Of a stretch of DNA of 64,000 bases, positions 8,772 through 17,100 are shown piece by piece. The notes beneath the pieces are model-generated. The model did not search any database and was not told the origin of the DNA. It worked only from the letters and a program-made list of their open reading frames with translations. A program made the translations under genes and the position numbers. The first letter of the stretch is position 1; the number at the start of each line of letters is the position of its first letter. The stretch comes from DAHUYF01 sp035623985 (GTDB lineage Bacteria; Pseudomonadota; Alphaproteobacteria; ATCC43930; CGMCC-115725), in the NCBI GenBank assembly GCA_035623985.1, contig DASPSJ010000095.1:18923-82922 (forward strand), in the 5' to 3' direction.

Positions 8772-9383
8772 TCAGCCCGGCTTCTGCCGCAGCGGGCGCG
8801 GCGCCTCCGCGCCCTGGCTTTCGCCCCAGCGCCTCACCGCCGGCGCCTCGAGGCCGAAGAGATCGAGCAGGCGGCCGAGGGTTTGGTCGACCATGTCCGC
8901 GAGCGTCGCCGGCTCGGCATAGAAAGCCGGCACCGGCGGCGCCAGCACCGCGCCCATCTCGGCGAGCGCCGTCATGCTGCGCAAATGCCCCAGATGCAGC
9001 GGCGTCTCGCGCACCATCAGCACCAGCGGGCGGCGCTCTTTCAGGCAGACATCGGCGGCGCGGGTGAGCAGCGTCGAGGTGGTGCCATGGGCGATCTCGG
9101 ACATGCTGCGGACCGAGCAAGGCGCGACGATCATGCCCAGCGTGCGGAACGAGCCCGAGGCGATCGGCGCGGCGATGTCGGCGACGGCATGGGCGCGCGT
9201 GGCCAGCGCCTGCACCTCGGCGACCTTGCGCCCGGTCTCATGCGCCAGCGTGACTTCCGCCGCCTTGGTCATGACGAGATGCGTCTCAACCGGCAGATCT
9301 CGCAGGATTTCCAACAGCCTAACGCCATAGGTGACGCCCGAGGCGCCGCTGATGCCGACGATGAGGCGGGGTGTCGCAGCCAT
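8772..9383 (-). CDS. ubiX: Flavin prenyltransferase
   Basis: 203 aa. UbiX joins dimethylallyl phosphate to FMN to make the prenylated flavin cofactor of UbiD-type decarboxylases, needed in ubiquinone synthesis. The signature IVGISGASGVTYGVRLLEIL opens the protein; later come VAPCSVRSMSEIAHG and the conserved RRPLVLMVRETPLHLGHL. Length fits the family. No ubiD-like gene is in the window, so the partner decarboxylase must be elsewhere. A specialised Pad1-like role cannot be ruled out. Confidence 0.93.
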   Translation of the reverse strand: MAATPRLIVGISGASGVTYGVRLLEILRDLPVETHLVMTKAAEVTLAHETGRKVAEVQALATRAHAVADIAAPIASGSFRTLGMIVAPCSVRSMSEIAHGTTSTLLTRAADVCLKERRPLVLMVRETPLHLGHLRSMTALAEMGAVLAPPVPAFYAEPATLADMVDQTLGRLLDLFGLEAPAVRRWGESQGAEAPRPLRQKPG

Positions 9384-9509
9384 CTGTCATCCCCTGGACG
9401 GCGCTGGAAGCCGCCACGCCGCCAGCATATCTCTCTTGGTATGCCGCTCCAATCGGCGTTAGCATGGAGCCGTCAGCAGCCCTCACCCGCGTTCAGCATA
9501 GGAGGAGCC

Positions 9510-9692
9510 ATGTCGCTGCAGGATCGAATCGAATCCCTCCGGGCCCGCCATCGCAGCCTGGAGGAGGCCATCGATCAGGAAACCAGCCGTCCGATGCCCA
9601 ATCTCGAGATCCTCGCCGACCTGAAGCGCCAAAAACTTCGAATCAAAGACGAAATCGTCGGTCTCCAGCACACGGCTCACGCCACACAATAA
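9510..9692 (+). CDS. DUF465 (YdcH-like) small helical protein, second copy
   Basis: 60 aa, ATG at 9510 behind a strong AGGAGGAG. Sequence LQDRIESLRARHRSLEEAID, then ILADLKRQKLRIKDEIVGLQ, matches the DUF465 helical hairpin. It shares layout and the LKRQKLRIKDEI motif with the copy at 6064-6267 but is otherwise divergent. Function unknown. It is convergent with the acyl-CoA synthetase gene, whose stop lies 4 bases away. Confidence 0.85.
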   Translation: MSLQDRIESLRARHRSLEEAIDQETSRPMPNLEILADLKRQKLRIKDEIVGLQHTAHATQ

Positions 9693-9696
9693 CCCG

Positions 9697-11370
9697 TCAC
9701 GTCTTTCCAGCTTTGAGGTGGCCCATTGCGGGCGTGGCCAGGTTTTTTGCCTGGTCGCGCAAGGCGAATTTTTGGACTTTCCCCGTGGAAGTCTTTGGCA
9801 GCGGGCCGAATACTACTGTCTGCGGCACTTTGAAGCGCGCTAAATTGTTCCGGCAATAGAGGATGATGTCGTCGGCGGTCGCGCTTACGCCCGGCTTCAA
9901 GGTGACGAAGGCGCAGGGCGTCTCGCCCCAGGTCTCATCCGGCCGCGCAACCACCGCCGCTTCGAGCACGGCGGGATGGCGATAGAGCACGCTCTCGACC
10001 TCGATCGTCGAGATGTTCTCGCCGCCGGAGATGATGATGTCCTTGGAGCGGTCCTTGAGCTCGATATAGCCGTTTTCATGCAGGACGCCGAGATCGCCGG
10101 TGTGGAACCAGCCGCCGGCAAAGGCTTCCTCGGTCGCCTTGGGGTTCTTGAGATAGCCTTTCATGACGATGTTGCCGCGCATGAAGACCTCGCCGAGCGT
10201 CCGGCCGTCGTTCGGCACCGGCGCCAGCGTCTCGGCATTGGCCACCGTCAGCCCCTCCAGCACCGGGTAGCGCACCCCCTGGCGCGCCTTGAGCGCGGCG
10301 TTCTGCTCGGGCGGGAGCTTGTCCCATTCGCCATGCCATTCGCAGATCGTGGCCGGGCCATAGGTCTCGGTCAGGCCGTAGACATGGGTGATGCGGAAGC
10401 CCAGCGCCTCCATCCCCTGGATGATGGCCGCCGGCGGCGCCGCGCCCGCGGTCATCAGCCGCACCGTCCGTCCGGCCGCCTTGCGCTGCAGCTCTTCGGG
10501 CGCGTGCAACAGCATGTTCATGATGATCGGGGCGGCGCAGAGATGATCGACGTTCTCTTCGGCGATGGCGGCGTAGATCGACGGCGCGTCGACCCGGCGC
10601 AGGCAGACATGGGTTCCGGCCACCGCGGTCACCGTCCAGGGAAAGCACCAGCCATTGCAATGGAACATCGGCAGGGTCCAGAGATAGACCGCGTGATGCG
10701 GCATGTCCCAGACCATGAGGTTGCCGATCGCGTTGAGATAGGCGCCGCGATGGTGATAGACCACGCCCTTGGGATTGCCGGTGGTGCCGGAGGTGTAGCT
10801 GAGCGTGATCGCGTCCCATTCATCCGCGGGGTTTTGCCAGGCGAAATCGGCATCGCCCGTGGCAAGAAAGCTCTCGTAATCCGTCTCGCCCAACAGCTTT
10901 CCCGGCGGCGCCAGCGCATCGTCGATATCGATGACCAGCGGCCGGCACTTGGCCATCGCGAGCGCCTTCTCGATCGTCGGCGCGAACTCCTTGTCGGTGA
11001 TCAGCACCTTCGCCTCGCCATGGTCCAGGATGAAGGCGATCGTCGCCGCATCGAGGCGGATGTTGAGCGCGTTCAGCACGGCGCCGGCCATCGGCACGCC
11101 GAAATGCGCCTCGAGCGCCTCCGGCGTGTTGGTTGCCATCACCGCCACGGTGTCGTTCTTGCCGATGCCGCGCCGGGCGAGCGCGCTGGCGAGCTGCCGG
11201 CAGCGTGCATAGGTCTCGGCCCAGCGATAGCGGCGCGTGCCATGGACCACCGCGAGTCGGTCGGGAAAGACGGCGGCGCTGCGGGCAAGGAATCCCAAGG
11301 GTGAAAGTGGCACGTAATTCGCTGAATTGCGGTAGAGGCCGTGGTCGTAAGAGCTTGGCGTATCGGACAT
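9697..11370 (-). CDS. Medium/long-chain acyl-CoA synthetase (AMP-forming)
   Basis: 557 aa from the ATG at 11370, chosen because GGAG lies six bases upstream; an in-frame extension to 11625 has no family similarity. It activates a carboxylic acid to acyl-AMP and then acyl-CoA. Seen: the P-loop SYTSGTTGNPKGVVYHHRG, MFHCNGWCFPW, VYGLTETYGP, the GGWFHTGDLGV hinge region, and the C-terminal KTSTGKVQKFALR with the catalytic Lys. The FHCNGW and TETYGP variants are typical of the AlkK/medium-chain FadD-like group. Chain-length preference is inferred. It is divergent from prpE. Confidence 0.9.
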   Translation of the reverse strand: MSDTPSSYDHGLYRNSANYVPLSPLGFLARSAAVFPDRLAVVHGTRRYRWAETYARCRQLASALARRGIGKNDTVAVMATNTPEALEAHFGVPMAGAVLNALNIRLDAATIAFILDHGEAKVLITDKEFAPTIEKALAMAKCRPLVIDIDDALAPPGKLLGETDYESFLATGDADFAWQNPADEWDAITLSYTSGTTGNPKGVVYHHRGAYLNAIGNLMVWDMPHHAVYLWTLPMFHCNGWCFPWTVTAVAGTHVCLRRVDAPSIYAAIAEENVDHLCAAPIIMNMLLHAPEELQRKAAGRTVRLMTAGAAPPAAIIQGMEALGFRITHVYGLTETYGPATICEWHGEWDKLPPEQNAALKARQGVRYPVLEGLTVANAETLAPVPNDGRTLGEVFMRGNIVMKGYLKNPKATEEAFAGGWFHTGDLGVLHENGYIELKDRSKDIIISGGENISTIEVESVLYRHPAVLEAAVVARPDETWGETPCAFVTLKPGVSATADDIILYCRNNLARFKVPQTVVFGPLPKTSTGKVQKFALRDQAKNLATPAMGHLKAGKT

Positions 11371-11780
11371 CTCTCTCTCCTGGTACTCAAGACGGGCGAT
11401 TCCCGCCGGCGATGCATCGCTCAGGTCGCCATTAAAGACCATATGCCCGCCTCGGTCGAGGCGCCAAAGAGGCGAGGGCGGCTCGCCGGTAAGGCCGGCC
11501 GGGGGTCCGCCGCGGATCGCCATGGCGCCGGGCGGCGGCAGGCCCGGCAGCGGAATGCCGGTTCCTCCCGAGCGTCGTGCGGGGCACGGCTTCCGCTCGT
11601 CCTTGCCGGCAACGCCGTCGAGCACGCGAACCGCGGCCGCACCCTCCGGGCGGTGCGGTGCTTGACGCGGAATCCTCCGGAAAACTACCTATAAAGATTA
11701 TAAGAATGAGGGACTATAAGGACGGCGGGCGAAGACTACGCGAGTATGACCGTCGCTGTGCTCTAAAGGGAGGGCCCATC
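11371..11780 (+). other. Divergent control region between acyl-CoA synthetase and prpE
   Basis: A 410-base stretch without a convincing gene between two divergent ligase genes. It is GC-rich except for an AT-rich patch at about 11685-11730 (CTATAAAGATTATAAG, then ACTATAAGG), the likely promoter area for prpE. A TTGACG lies at 11662-11667 but has no well-spaced -10 partner. The prpE ribosome site AAAGGGAGGG sits at 11765-11774. Confidence 0.4.
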
Positions 11781-13685
11781 ATGACCGGCCGATATGCCGA
11801 GGCGCATCGCCGCTCGCTGGCGGATCCCGAGGGTTTCTGGGGCGAGGCCGCGCAGGCCATCGATTGGCACCAGCGCTGGGAGCGCGTGCTCGACGACGCC
11901 AACCCGCCATTTTACCTCTGGTTCCGCGGCGGCAAGCTCAATACCTGCTGGAACGCGCTTGACCGGCACGTCGCCGGCGGCCGCGGCGAGCAGACGGCGC
12001 TGATCTATGACAGCCCGGTCGCCGGCGAGATCAAGACCTTCAGCTATCGCGATCTGCGCGATCGGGTGGCGCTGCTTGCCGGCGTGCTGCGCGGCCTCGG
12101 CGTCGCCAAGGGCGACCGCGTTCTCATCTACATGCCGATGGTGCCGGAAGCGCTGATGGCGATGCTCGCCTGCGCCAGGATCGGCGCGATCCATTCCCTG
12201 GTGTTCGGCGGCTTCGCCGCGCCGGAGCTCGCCACCCGCATCGACGATGCCCAGCCGAAGATCATCCTCTCCGCTTCCTGCGGCATCGAGGTGCAGCGCG
12301 TCATTCCCTACAAGCCGCTGCTCGACCGCGCCATCGAGTTGGCGACGGCCAAGCCCGAAGGCTGCGTCATTCTGCAGCGGCCGATGGCGCAGGCGACGCT
12401 GATCGCCGGCCGCGACCACGATTGGCAGGAGCTTCTCTCTCTCTCGCGCCCCGCCGATTGCGTCATGGTCGACGCCACCGATCCGCTCTACATCCTCTAC
12501 ACCTCCGGCACCACCGGCATCCCCAAGGGCATCGTCCGCCACAATGGCGGCCATGCGGTGGCGCTGTGCTGGTCGATGGCGGCCATCTACGGGATGAAGC
12601 CGGGCGAGGTGTTCTGGACCGCCTCCGATGTCGGCTGGGTGGTGGGGCATTCCTACATCGTCTACGCGCCGCTCTTCTATGGCTGCACCACCGTGCTCTA
12701 TGAGGGCAAGCCCGTCGGCACGCCCGATGCCGGCGCCTTCTGGCGCGTCATCGCCCAGCACGGCGTCTCGGTCATGTTCACCGCGCCCACCGCGTTGCGC
12801 GCCATCAAGCGCGAGGATCCCGACGGCAAGCTCATGCGCCGCTACGACCTCGGCAAATTCCGCGCGCTGTTCCTCGCCGGCGAGCGCGCCGATCCGCCGA
12901 CGGTCGAATGGGCCGAGCGGCAGCTCGGCGTGCCGATCATCGACCATTGGTGGCAGACCGAGACCGGCTGGGCGATCACCGCCAACTGCATCGGCATCGA
13001 GCGGCTCCCGGTCAAGCACGGCTCCTCGACCAAGCCGGCGCCGGGCTGGGATCTGCACGTGCTCGACAGCGACGGCCACGAGATGAAGCCCGGCGAGGTC
13101 GGCGCGCTCTGCCTGAAGCTGCCGCTGCCGCCCGGCGCGTTGCCGACGCTGTGGCATGCCGACGACCGCTTCATCAGCTCCTATCTCGAGGAATATCCCG
13201 GCTATTACATCACCGCCGATGCCGGCTACATCGACGAGGACGGCTACGTCTTCGTCATGACCCGCACCGACGACATCATCAACGTCGCCGGCCACCGCCT
13301 TTCGACCGGCGGCATCGAGGAAGTGCTCGCCGCCCATCCCGACGTCGCCGAATGCGCCGTCGTCGGCGTCGCCGACGCGATCAAGGGCCAGGTGCCGATG
13401 GGATTCCTGGTGCTGAAAGGCGGCTCGACGCGGTCGCCGGCGCAGGTGGCGGCGGAGACGGTGCGGCTGGTGCGCGAGCGCATCGGGCCGGTGGCGAGCT
13501 TCAAGACGGCGGTGGTGGTGCAGCGCCTGCCCAAGACGCGATCGGGCAAGATCCTGCGCGGCACCATGCGCCGCATCGTCGATGGCGAGGCGTACAAGAT
13601 GCCCGCCACCATCGACGATCCCGCCATCCTCGGCGAGATCGCCGAAACGCTCAAAGGCGCGGGCCATCTGAAGCAGCCGGCCTGA
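11781..13685 (+). CDS. prpE: Propionyl-CoA (or acetyl-CoA) synthetase
   Basis: 634 aa from the ATG at 11781, which follows AAAGGGAGGG. An AMP-forming ligase that activates propionate to propionyl-CoA. Motifs: LYILYTSGTTGIPKGIVRHN (P-loop), WTASDVGWVVGHSYIVYAPL, WWQTETGWAIT (acid-pocket region of the acetyl/propionyl enzymes), DDIINVAGHRLSTGGIEEVL, and the C-terminal KTRSGKILRGTMR whose Lys is the usual acetylation switch. The length and the GHRLSTG hinge fit PrpE better than Acs. No prpB/C/D genes are nearby, so methylcitrate-cycle genes must lie elsewhere. It is divergent from the acyl-CoA synthetase. Confidence 0.9.
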   Translation: MTGRYAEAHRRSLADPEGFWGEAAQAIDWHQRWERVLDDANPPFYLWFRGGKLNTCWNALDRHVAGGRGEQTALIYDSPVAGEIKTFSYRDLRDRVALLAGVLRGLGVAKGDRVLIYMPMVPEALMAMLACARIGAIHSLVFGGFAAPELATRIDDAQPKIILSASCGIEVQRVIPYKPLLDRAIELATAKPEGCVILQRPMAQATLIAGRDHDWQELLSLSRPADCVMVDATDPLYILYTSGTTGIPKGIVRHNGGHAVALCWSMAAIYGMKPGEVFWTASDVGWVVGHSYIVYAPLFYGCTTVLYEGKPVGTPDAGAFWRVIAQHGVSVMFTAPTALRAIKREDPDGKLMRRYDLGKFRALFLAGERADPPTVEWAERQLGVPIIDHWWQTETGWAITANCIGIERLPVKHGSSTKPAPGWDLHVLDSDGHEMKPGEVGALCLKLPLPPGALPTLWHADDRFISSYLEEYPGYYITADAGYIDEDGYVFVMTRTDDIINVAGHRLSTGGIEEVLAAHPDVAECAVVGVADAIKGQVPMGFLVLKGGSTRSPAQVAAETVRLVRERIGPVASFKTAVVVQRLPKTRSGKILRGTMRRIVDGEAYKMPATIDDPAILGEIAETLKGAGHLKQPA

Positions 13686-13807
13686 TCCGGCGCGTCGGCG
13701 CCGCTCCGGCTGCGGCGTCGAAAAGCGCCGCGGCCGAGTCGTGTCGCGGGAAGAGCCGCGCATCGCATCGCGACTCGCGCGTCGGCGAGTCCCGTCGGAA
13801 GTCCCGA

Positions 13808-13829
13808 CGCGACTCGTCGACGAGTCGCG
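13808..13829. repeat. Perfect 22-bp palindrome in a GACTCG-rich patch
   Basis: Positions 13808-13829 read identically on both strands: 11-bp arms with no loop, centred on TCGA. It lies in a patch (about 13735-13832) full of GACTCG/CGAGTC words just after prpE. It could be a protein-binding site or a cruciform-prone end for prpE transcription; there is no T-run. Confidence 0.6.
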
Positions 13830-13949
13830 GCATGAAAAGAGACAAGCACAGGCGTCGTCACGATCGATGCCGCGTGACGGGCGCCGGCATGGCCGCGCAA
13901 CGGGCCATGGGCGCGCGAAATTTGTTGCCGTTGCACAGCCTCGCAGATA

Positions 13950-13964
13950 TTGTTTGACAAACAA
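13950..13964. promoter_or_regulatory. Palindromic operator over a -35 box
   Basis: TTGTTTG-A-CAAACAA is a perfect 7-1-7 inverted repeat, and the hexamer TTGACA at 13954-13959 lies inside it. A repressor bound here would cover the -35 box of a promoter reading right into the five-gene cluster at 14056-19910. The -10 element is not clear; TGTAGA, 18 bases downstream, is a poor match. Confidence 0.45.
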
Positions 13965-14055
13965 ACACACCATCGGATGTAGAGGCTACCGAACGCCGGC
14001 TTTCTGATGCGTCCCGAATCTGCGCTTGGATGCTCAACTAATGAGGGGGGAGAGC

Positions 14056-15207
14056 ATGTCCAGATTCACCGACATTGCCCGCGCGCCGACGACCATCGAT
14101 CCGCTGCCGCTGCCCATTGTCGACTGGCGGCGCGTCGGGGCGAGCGCGCCCACGACCGTCGATTTCGCTTATGGCGGACCGAACGCGCCGTTGCCCAAGG
14201 CGGACGCGGTGGTGATCACCTGGACAAGCGCCGAATGGTCGGCGCTCGACCACGTCTTCATCAACAGCGACCGCACCCGCCTGCCGACGGCGCATGACTG
14301 GGCCGGCGGCTGGGTTCACTATACCCGCAATGCGCCGCCGGTGCCGCCGCCGCCGGCCCGCACCGCCGGCGCCAAGCCCATGGGCTCGCCGCCGCTTTGG
14401 GGCCGCTACGCGCTGGTCGACATCGCCGACAGGAAAGGCCGCAGCGTCAGAGTGCTGCTCTTCAAGTCGGATTCCCACCTTGCCCATGCGCCGGGGCTTT
14501 CCGGGCTCGAGGCGATGATGAACCAGATCATCGCCGAGGCGGCACCGAGCTGGGTCTATTCCATCGGCACGGCGGGCGGCACGCGCGAGGACCAGCGGCT
14601 CGGCGACGTGGTGATCACCAACGCCGCCAAGATCGAGCTTAAAAACGCCATCAACAAGGCCGGCTTCAAGCTCAACGGCGACACCTTCACCTGCGCCGAC
14701 TGGTATCCGTCGATGGCGCTGATGAAAGAGGCGCAGCATCAGCTTTTCCTGCGCATGAGCACGATGGTGACCTACCCCGCCCTCGACGCGCTGGTGGCGA
14801 AGCTCCACGAGCAGGTGCCGGGCTCCGACGCGATCGCGCTCGACGACCTCGTGAACGCGCCCATCCTTCCGGCCGACCTGCACACGCCGACGAACCACGC
14901 GCTCAAGGGCACGCCGCTGCTGACGACGGACTACTATTTCATCGCCGAGGGATCCGACGCCGCCCACTACGCCTTCCTCGAGATGGACGATGCGGTCATC
15001 GCCAAGGTGGCGGGCGAGCACGGCGTCAAATACGCCTTCGCCCGCAACATCTCCGATCCCGTCGTTCCCGCCAAGACGAAGTCGGGCAAGTCCCTTGACG
15101 ACAAGGTGCGCAGCCGCTGGTCGGGACTGATCTACGAGACCTACGGCCTCTATTCGAGCTTCAACGGCGCCGTCGCCACCTGGGCGACCCTTGCGGAGCT
15201 CGCCTGA
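14056..15207 (+). CDS. Nucleoside phosphorylase/nucleosidase-superfamily protein
   Basis: 383 aa from the ATG at 14056, behind GGGGGGAGAG. The pattern is that of the PNP/MTA-SAH nucleosidase fold: an early strand ADAVVITWTSAEWSALDHVF (compare VIVTAxxxEWxAL), the nucleobase-site turn SIGTAGGT, then DVVITNAAKI, and a late EMDDAVIAKVAGEHG in the place of the purine/ribose-contact helix (EMEGAAIAxVA). The central ~100 residues are longer than in the housekeeping enzymes. Stand-alone domains of this type occur in bacterial conflict systems and in nucleoside metabolism. It is first in a five-gene co-directional cluster; the exact reaction is unknown. Confidence 0.65.
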   Translation: MSRFTDIARAPTTIDPLPLPIVDWRRVGASAPTTVDFAYGGPNAPLPKADAVVITWTSAEWSALDHVFINSDRTRLPTAHDWAGGWVHYTRNAPPVPPPPARTAGAKPMGSPPLWGRYALVDIADRKGRSVRVLLFKSDSHLAHAPGLSGLEAMMNQIIAEAAPSWVYSIGTAGGTREDQRLGDVVITNAAKIELKNAINKAGFKLNGDTFTCADWYPSMALMKEAQHQLFLRMSTMVTYPALDALVAKLHEQVPGSDAIALDDLVNAPILPADLHTPTNHALKGTPLLTTDYYFIAEGSDAAHYAFLEMDDAVIAKVAGEHGVKYAFARNISDPVVPAKTKSGKSLDDKVRSRWSGLIYETYGLYSSFNGAVATWATLAELA

Positions 15208-15243
15208 GCGGCGGGCGCCGGCGAGAGCAAGAGGGGGGAACTC

Positions 15244-15987
15244 ATGGCCCAGGCCCTGGCAATTCCGCCGAATGCGGTGAGGGTGTGGCGCGGCTATCGC
15301 GCGCCGTCGCTGAGCCTTGCGGATTTTCTCACGCGGCTCGGCACCGTCTTCGTTCCGGCGACCGTCGAGATGCAGACCAAGGTCGGGCTCGACGCCTATC
15401 TTCCCTCGGTCCCGGGCGGCCTCGACCAGAAGCCCGACACGGTGCCCGACGAGACCGCGATCCTGTTCTGGGACACGCAGCAAACCTATTTCGACGGCTT
15501 CAAGACGCTCGCGGTCCGCACCTACACGCTCACCCATGGCGCCGTCTACCGGCCGCCGAGCGGGGCGGATTTCCCCACGCTCTTCAAGGGCGCGCTTGCC
15601 GCCGAGCAGCCCTGCTATCTCATCGACGCGCCGGCGGATTGGATGAAGGGCTTCGTCCAGCACCTGATCGGCAGCCGGCCGGTAGCGGTCTCGCCGGGCG
15701 ATTTTCGCGCCGGGATCGCGGCGGTGCTGGCCACTGTGCAGAGAGAGGCCGGCGTTGCCGGCGCCATCGCCTGTGCCGGCGACGACTACCTCGTCTATTG
15801 GGAGCTGGCGGGGCGCGGCTCCGGCGGCAGCGGCGTCGATCCGCTCACCAAGCTTCTCGGCTGGTCGCGCCTTCTCCTGCCCAACGCGACCAGCCTCGAC
15901 CGGGGCTTATGGGAGGTCTGGCCGGGCATGACTATCAACAGCGGCGACAGCTTCAACATGCAGTTCAAGCGCCGATGGGAATCCTGA
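15244..15987 (+). CDS. Hypothetical protein of the 14-20 kb cluster
   Basis: 247 aa; I recognise no family. ATG at 15244 behind AGGGGGGAAC, 36 bases after the previous gene. It is soluble, without signal peptide or membrane segment, with mixed alpha/beta character and several aromatic-rich stretches (FLTRLGTVFVPATVEMQTKV, ILFWDTQQTYFDGFKTLAVR, WEVWPGM). It ends NSGDSFNMQFKRRWES. Its position between the phosphorylase-like gene and the propeller-like gene, with the same orientation and good ribosome site, says it belongs to the same unit. Confidence 0.65.
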   Translation: MAQALAIPPNAVRVWRGYRAPSLSLADFLTRLGTVFVPATVEMQTKVGLDAYLPSVPGGLDQKPDTVPDETAILFWDTQQTYFDGFKTLAVRTYTLTHGAVYRPPSGADFPTLFKGALAAEQPCYLIDAPADWMKGFVQHLIGSRPVAVSPGDFRAGIAAVLATVQREAGVAGAIACAGDDYLVYWELAGRGSGGSGVDPLTKLLGWSRLLLPNATSLDRGLWEVWPGMTINSGDSFNMQFKRRWES

Positions 15988-16109
15988 GCCTTGGCGGCCG
16001 GCCGGCCGCGCCGCGCCGCTCAGGCAGTGCCGGAAAGAAGGTGTCGATCCTCGCCCCCGCCTCCTCTTGAGCCGAGGATTGGGGGCCAAGACAGGGAGCT
16101 CAGCAGGAC

Positions 16110-17054
16110 ATGGCCCGTACTTCATCGCCCGAACCGACCCTTTATGCAATCTCCCCTTCGGACAAGCACGACGTGCTCACCGTCAAAAGCGTGTGGAGCG
16201 GCGATGAACCGCTGGCCTCGGGCCTCGCGCATCTCGTCCCGTTCACGAACCAGGGGACATCCTACCTCCTCGGCGTCAACGCCAAGGGCGCCGCCAGCGC
16301 CTATCGCCTGCGCAACAAGGCGCCCTGGATCGAGCCGGTCAAATCGGCGATCGATCTCGGCGGACCCTGCGACATCGTGCAGCCCTTCGCGATCGGCGGC
16401 CGGCTGCACTTCATCGCCTACACGGCGAAGGCGGGCCTGCTGAAATTCTTCGCCATCGGCGACGGCCTCGCCTCCTCGAAGAAGCCTTTCGAATATTTCC
16501 GCCACCGCCAGCCGGGCGTCACCACCGGCTGGACGGTGCTGCAGCCCGTCACCCATCTCAACAAGAACTACTACATGACCTACGGATTCCACACCGGCGC
16601 GGTCGAGCTGTTCTCGATCTCGGTCGCCGCGACCGTCGCCGGCGACGTGCCGCCGCTCGATACCGAGAACGTGTGGTCCTGGGTCTGGGCCAAGGGCTGG
16701 ACGCGCTTCGCCTTCTTCCAGCTCGGCGGCGAGAACTTCTTCCTCAAGACCAACACGCTGAAGCCCAACGTCAACATCGACCATCTCGACAGCGATCCGA
16801 ACATCCGCTCGAACGAGGTCGGCACCGAGATGGATCTGGAGGATGCGCAGCAGCTCGACATCTGCAGCTCCTTCTACCAGAACGGCAACACGCCCTATTT
16901 CATCACCTACATGAAGAACGGCAAGACCACCGTCAACCGCGTCCACGGCGACTGCCTGGGCTGGACGACGGAAGCGAGGCTCACCGCCGTCAAGGGCGCG
17001 TCGCAGATCGTAACCTACGGGATCGACGGCCAAACCTTCGCGCTTTTCTATTAG
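16110..17054 (+). CDS. Six-repeat propeller-like protein
   Basis: 314 aa; no enzyme motif seen. It consists of about six ~50-residue strand-rich repeats built on the pattern W..f..F.lgg..yfltY....G...i..i, for example GLAHLVPFTNQGTSYLLGVN, CDIVQPFAIGGRLHFIAYTA, GWTVLQPVTHLNKNYYMTYG, GWTRFAFFQLGGENFFLKTN and CSSFYQNGNTPYFITYMKNG. This suggests a six-bladed beta-propeller or tachylectin-like fold, usually a binding module for sugars, proteins or small ligands. No signal peptide. It is third in the five-gene cluster; the 122 bases before it hold no gene. Confidence 0.55.
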   Translation: MARTSSPEPTLYAISPSDKHDVLTVKSVWSGDEPLASGLAHLVPFTNQGTSYLLGVNAKGAASAYRLRNKAPWIEPVKSAIDLGGPCDIVQPFAIGGRLHFIAYTAKAGLLKFFAIGDGLASSKKPFEYFRHRQPGVTTGWTVLQPVTHLNKNYYMTYGFHTGAVELFSISVAATVAGDVPPLDTENVWSWVWAKGWTRFAFFQLGGENFFLKTNTLKPNVNIDHLDSDPNIRSNEVGTEMDLEDAQQLDICSSFYQNGNTPYFITYMKNGKTTVNRVHGDCLGWTTEARLTAVKGASQIVTYGIDGQTFALFY

Positions 17055-17100
17055 CGCGCCGCGCAGGGCGGGTTTTGCGCCGGCGGCGGGAGGAGGGAGC

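Noticed and set aside
11371..11625. N-terminal extension of the acyl-CoA synthetase to 11625
   Set aside because: The added 85 residues are Pro/Gly/Arg-rich without family similarity, and a good ribosome site precedes the ATG at 11370.
9697..13685. Two adenylating enzymes as part of a nonribosomal peptide cluster
   Set aside because: They are divergent, lack carrier or condensation domains, and match stand-alone acyl-CoA and propionyl-CoA ligases.
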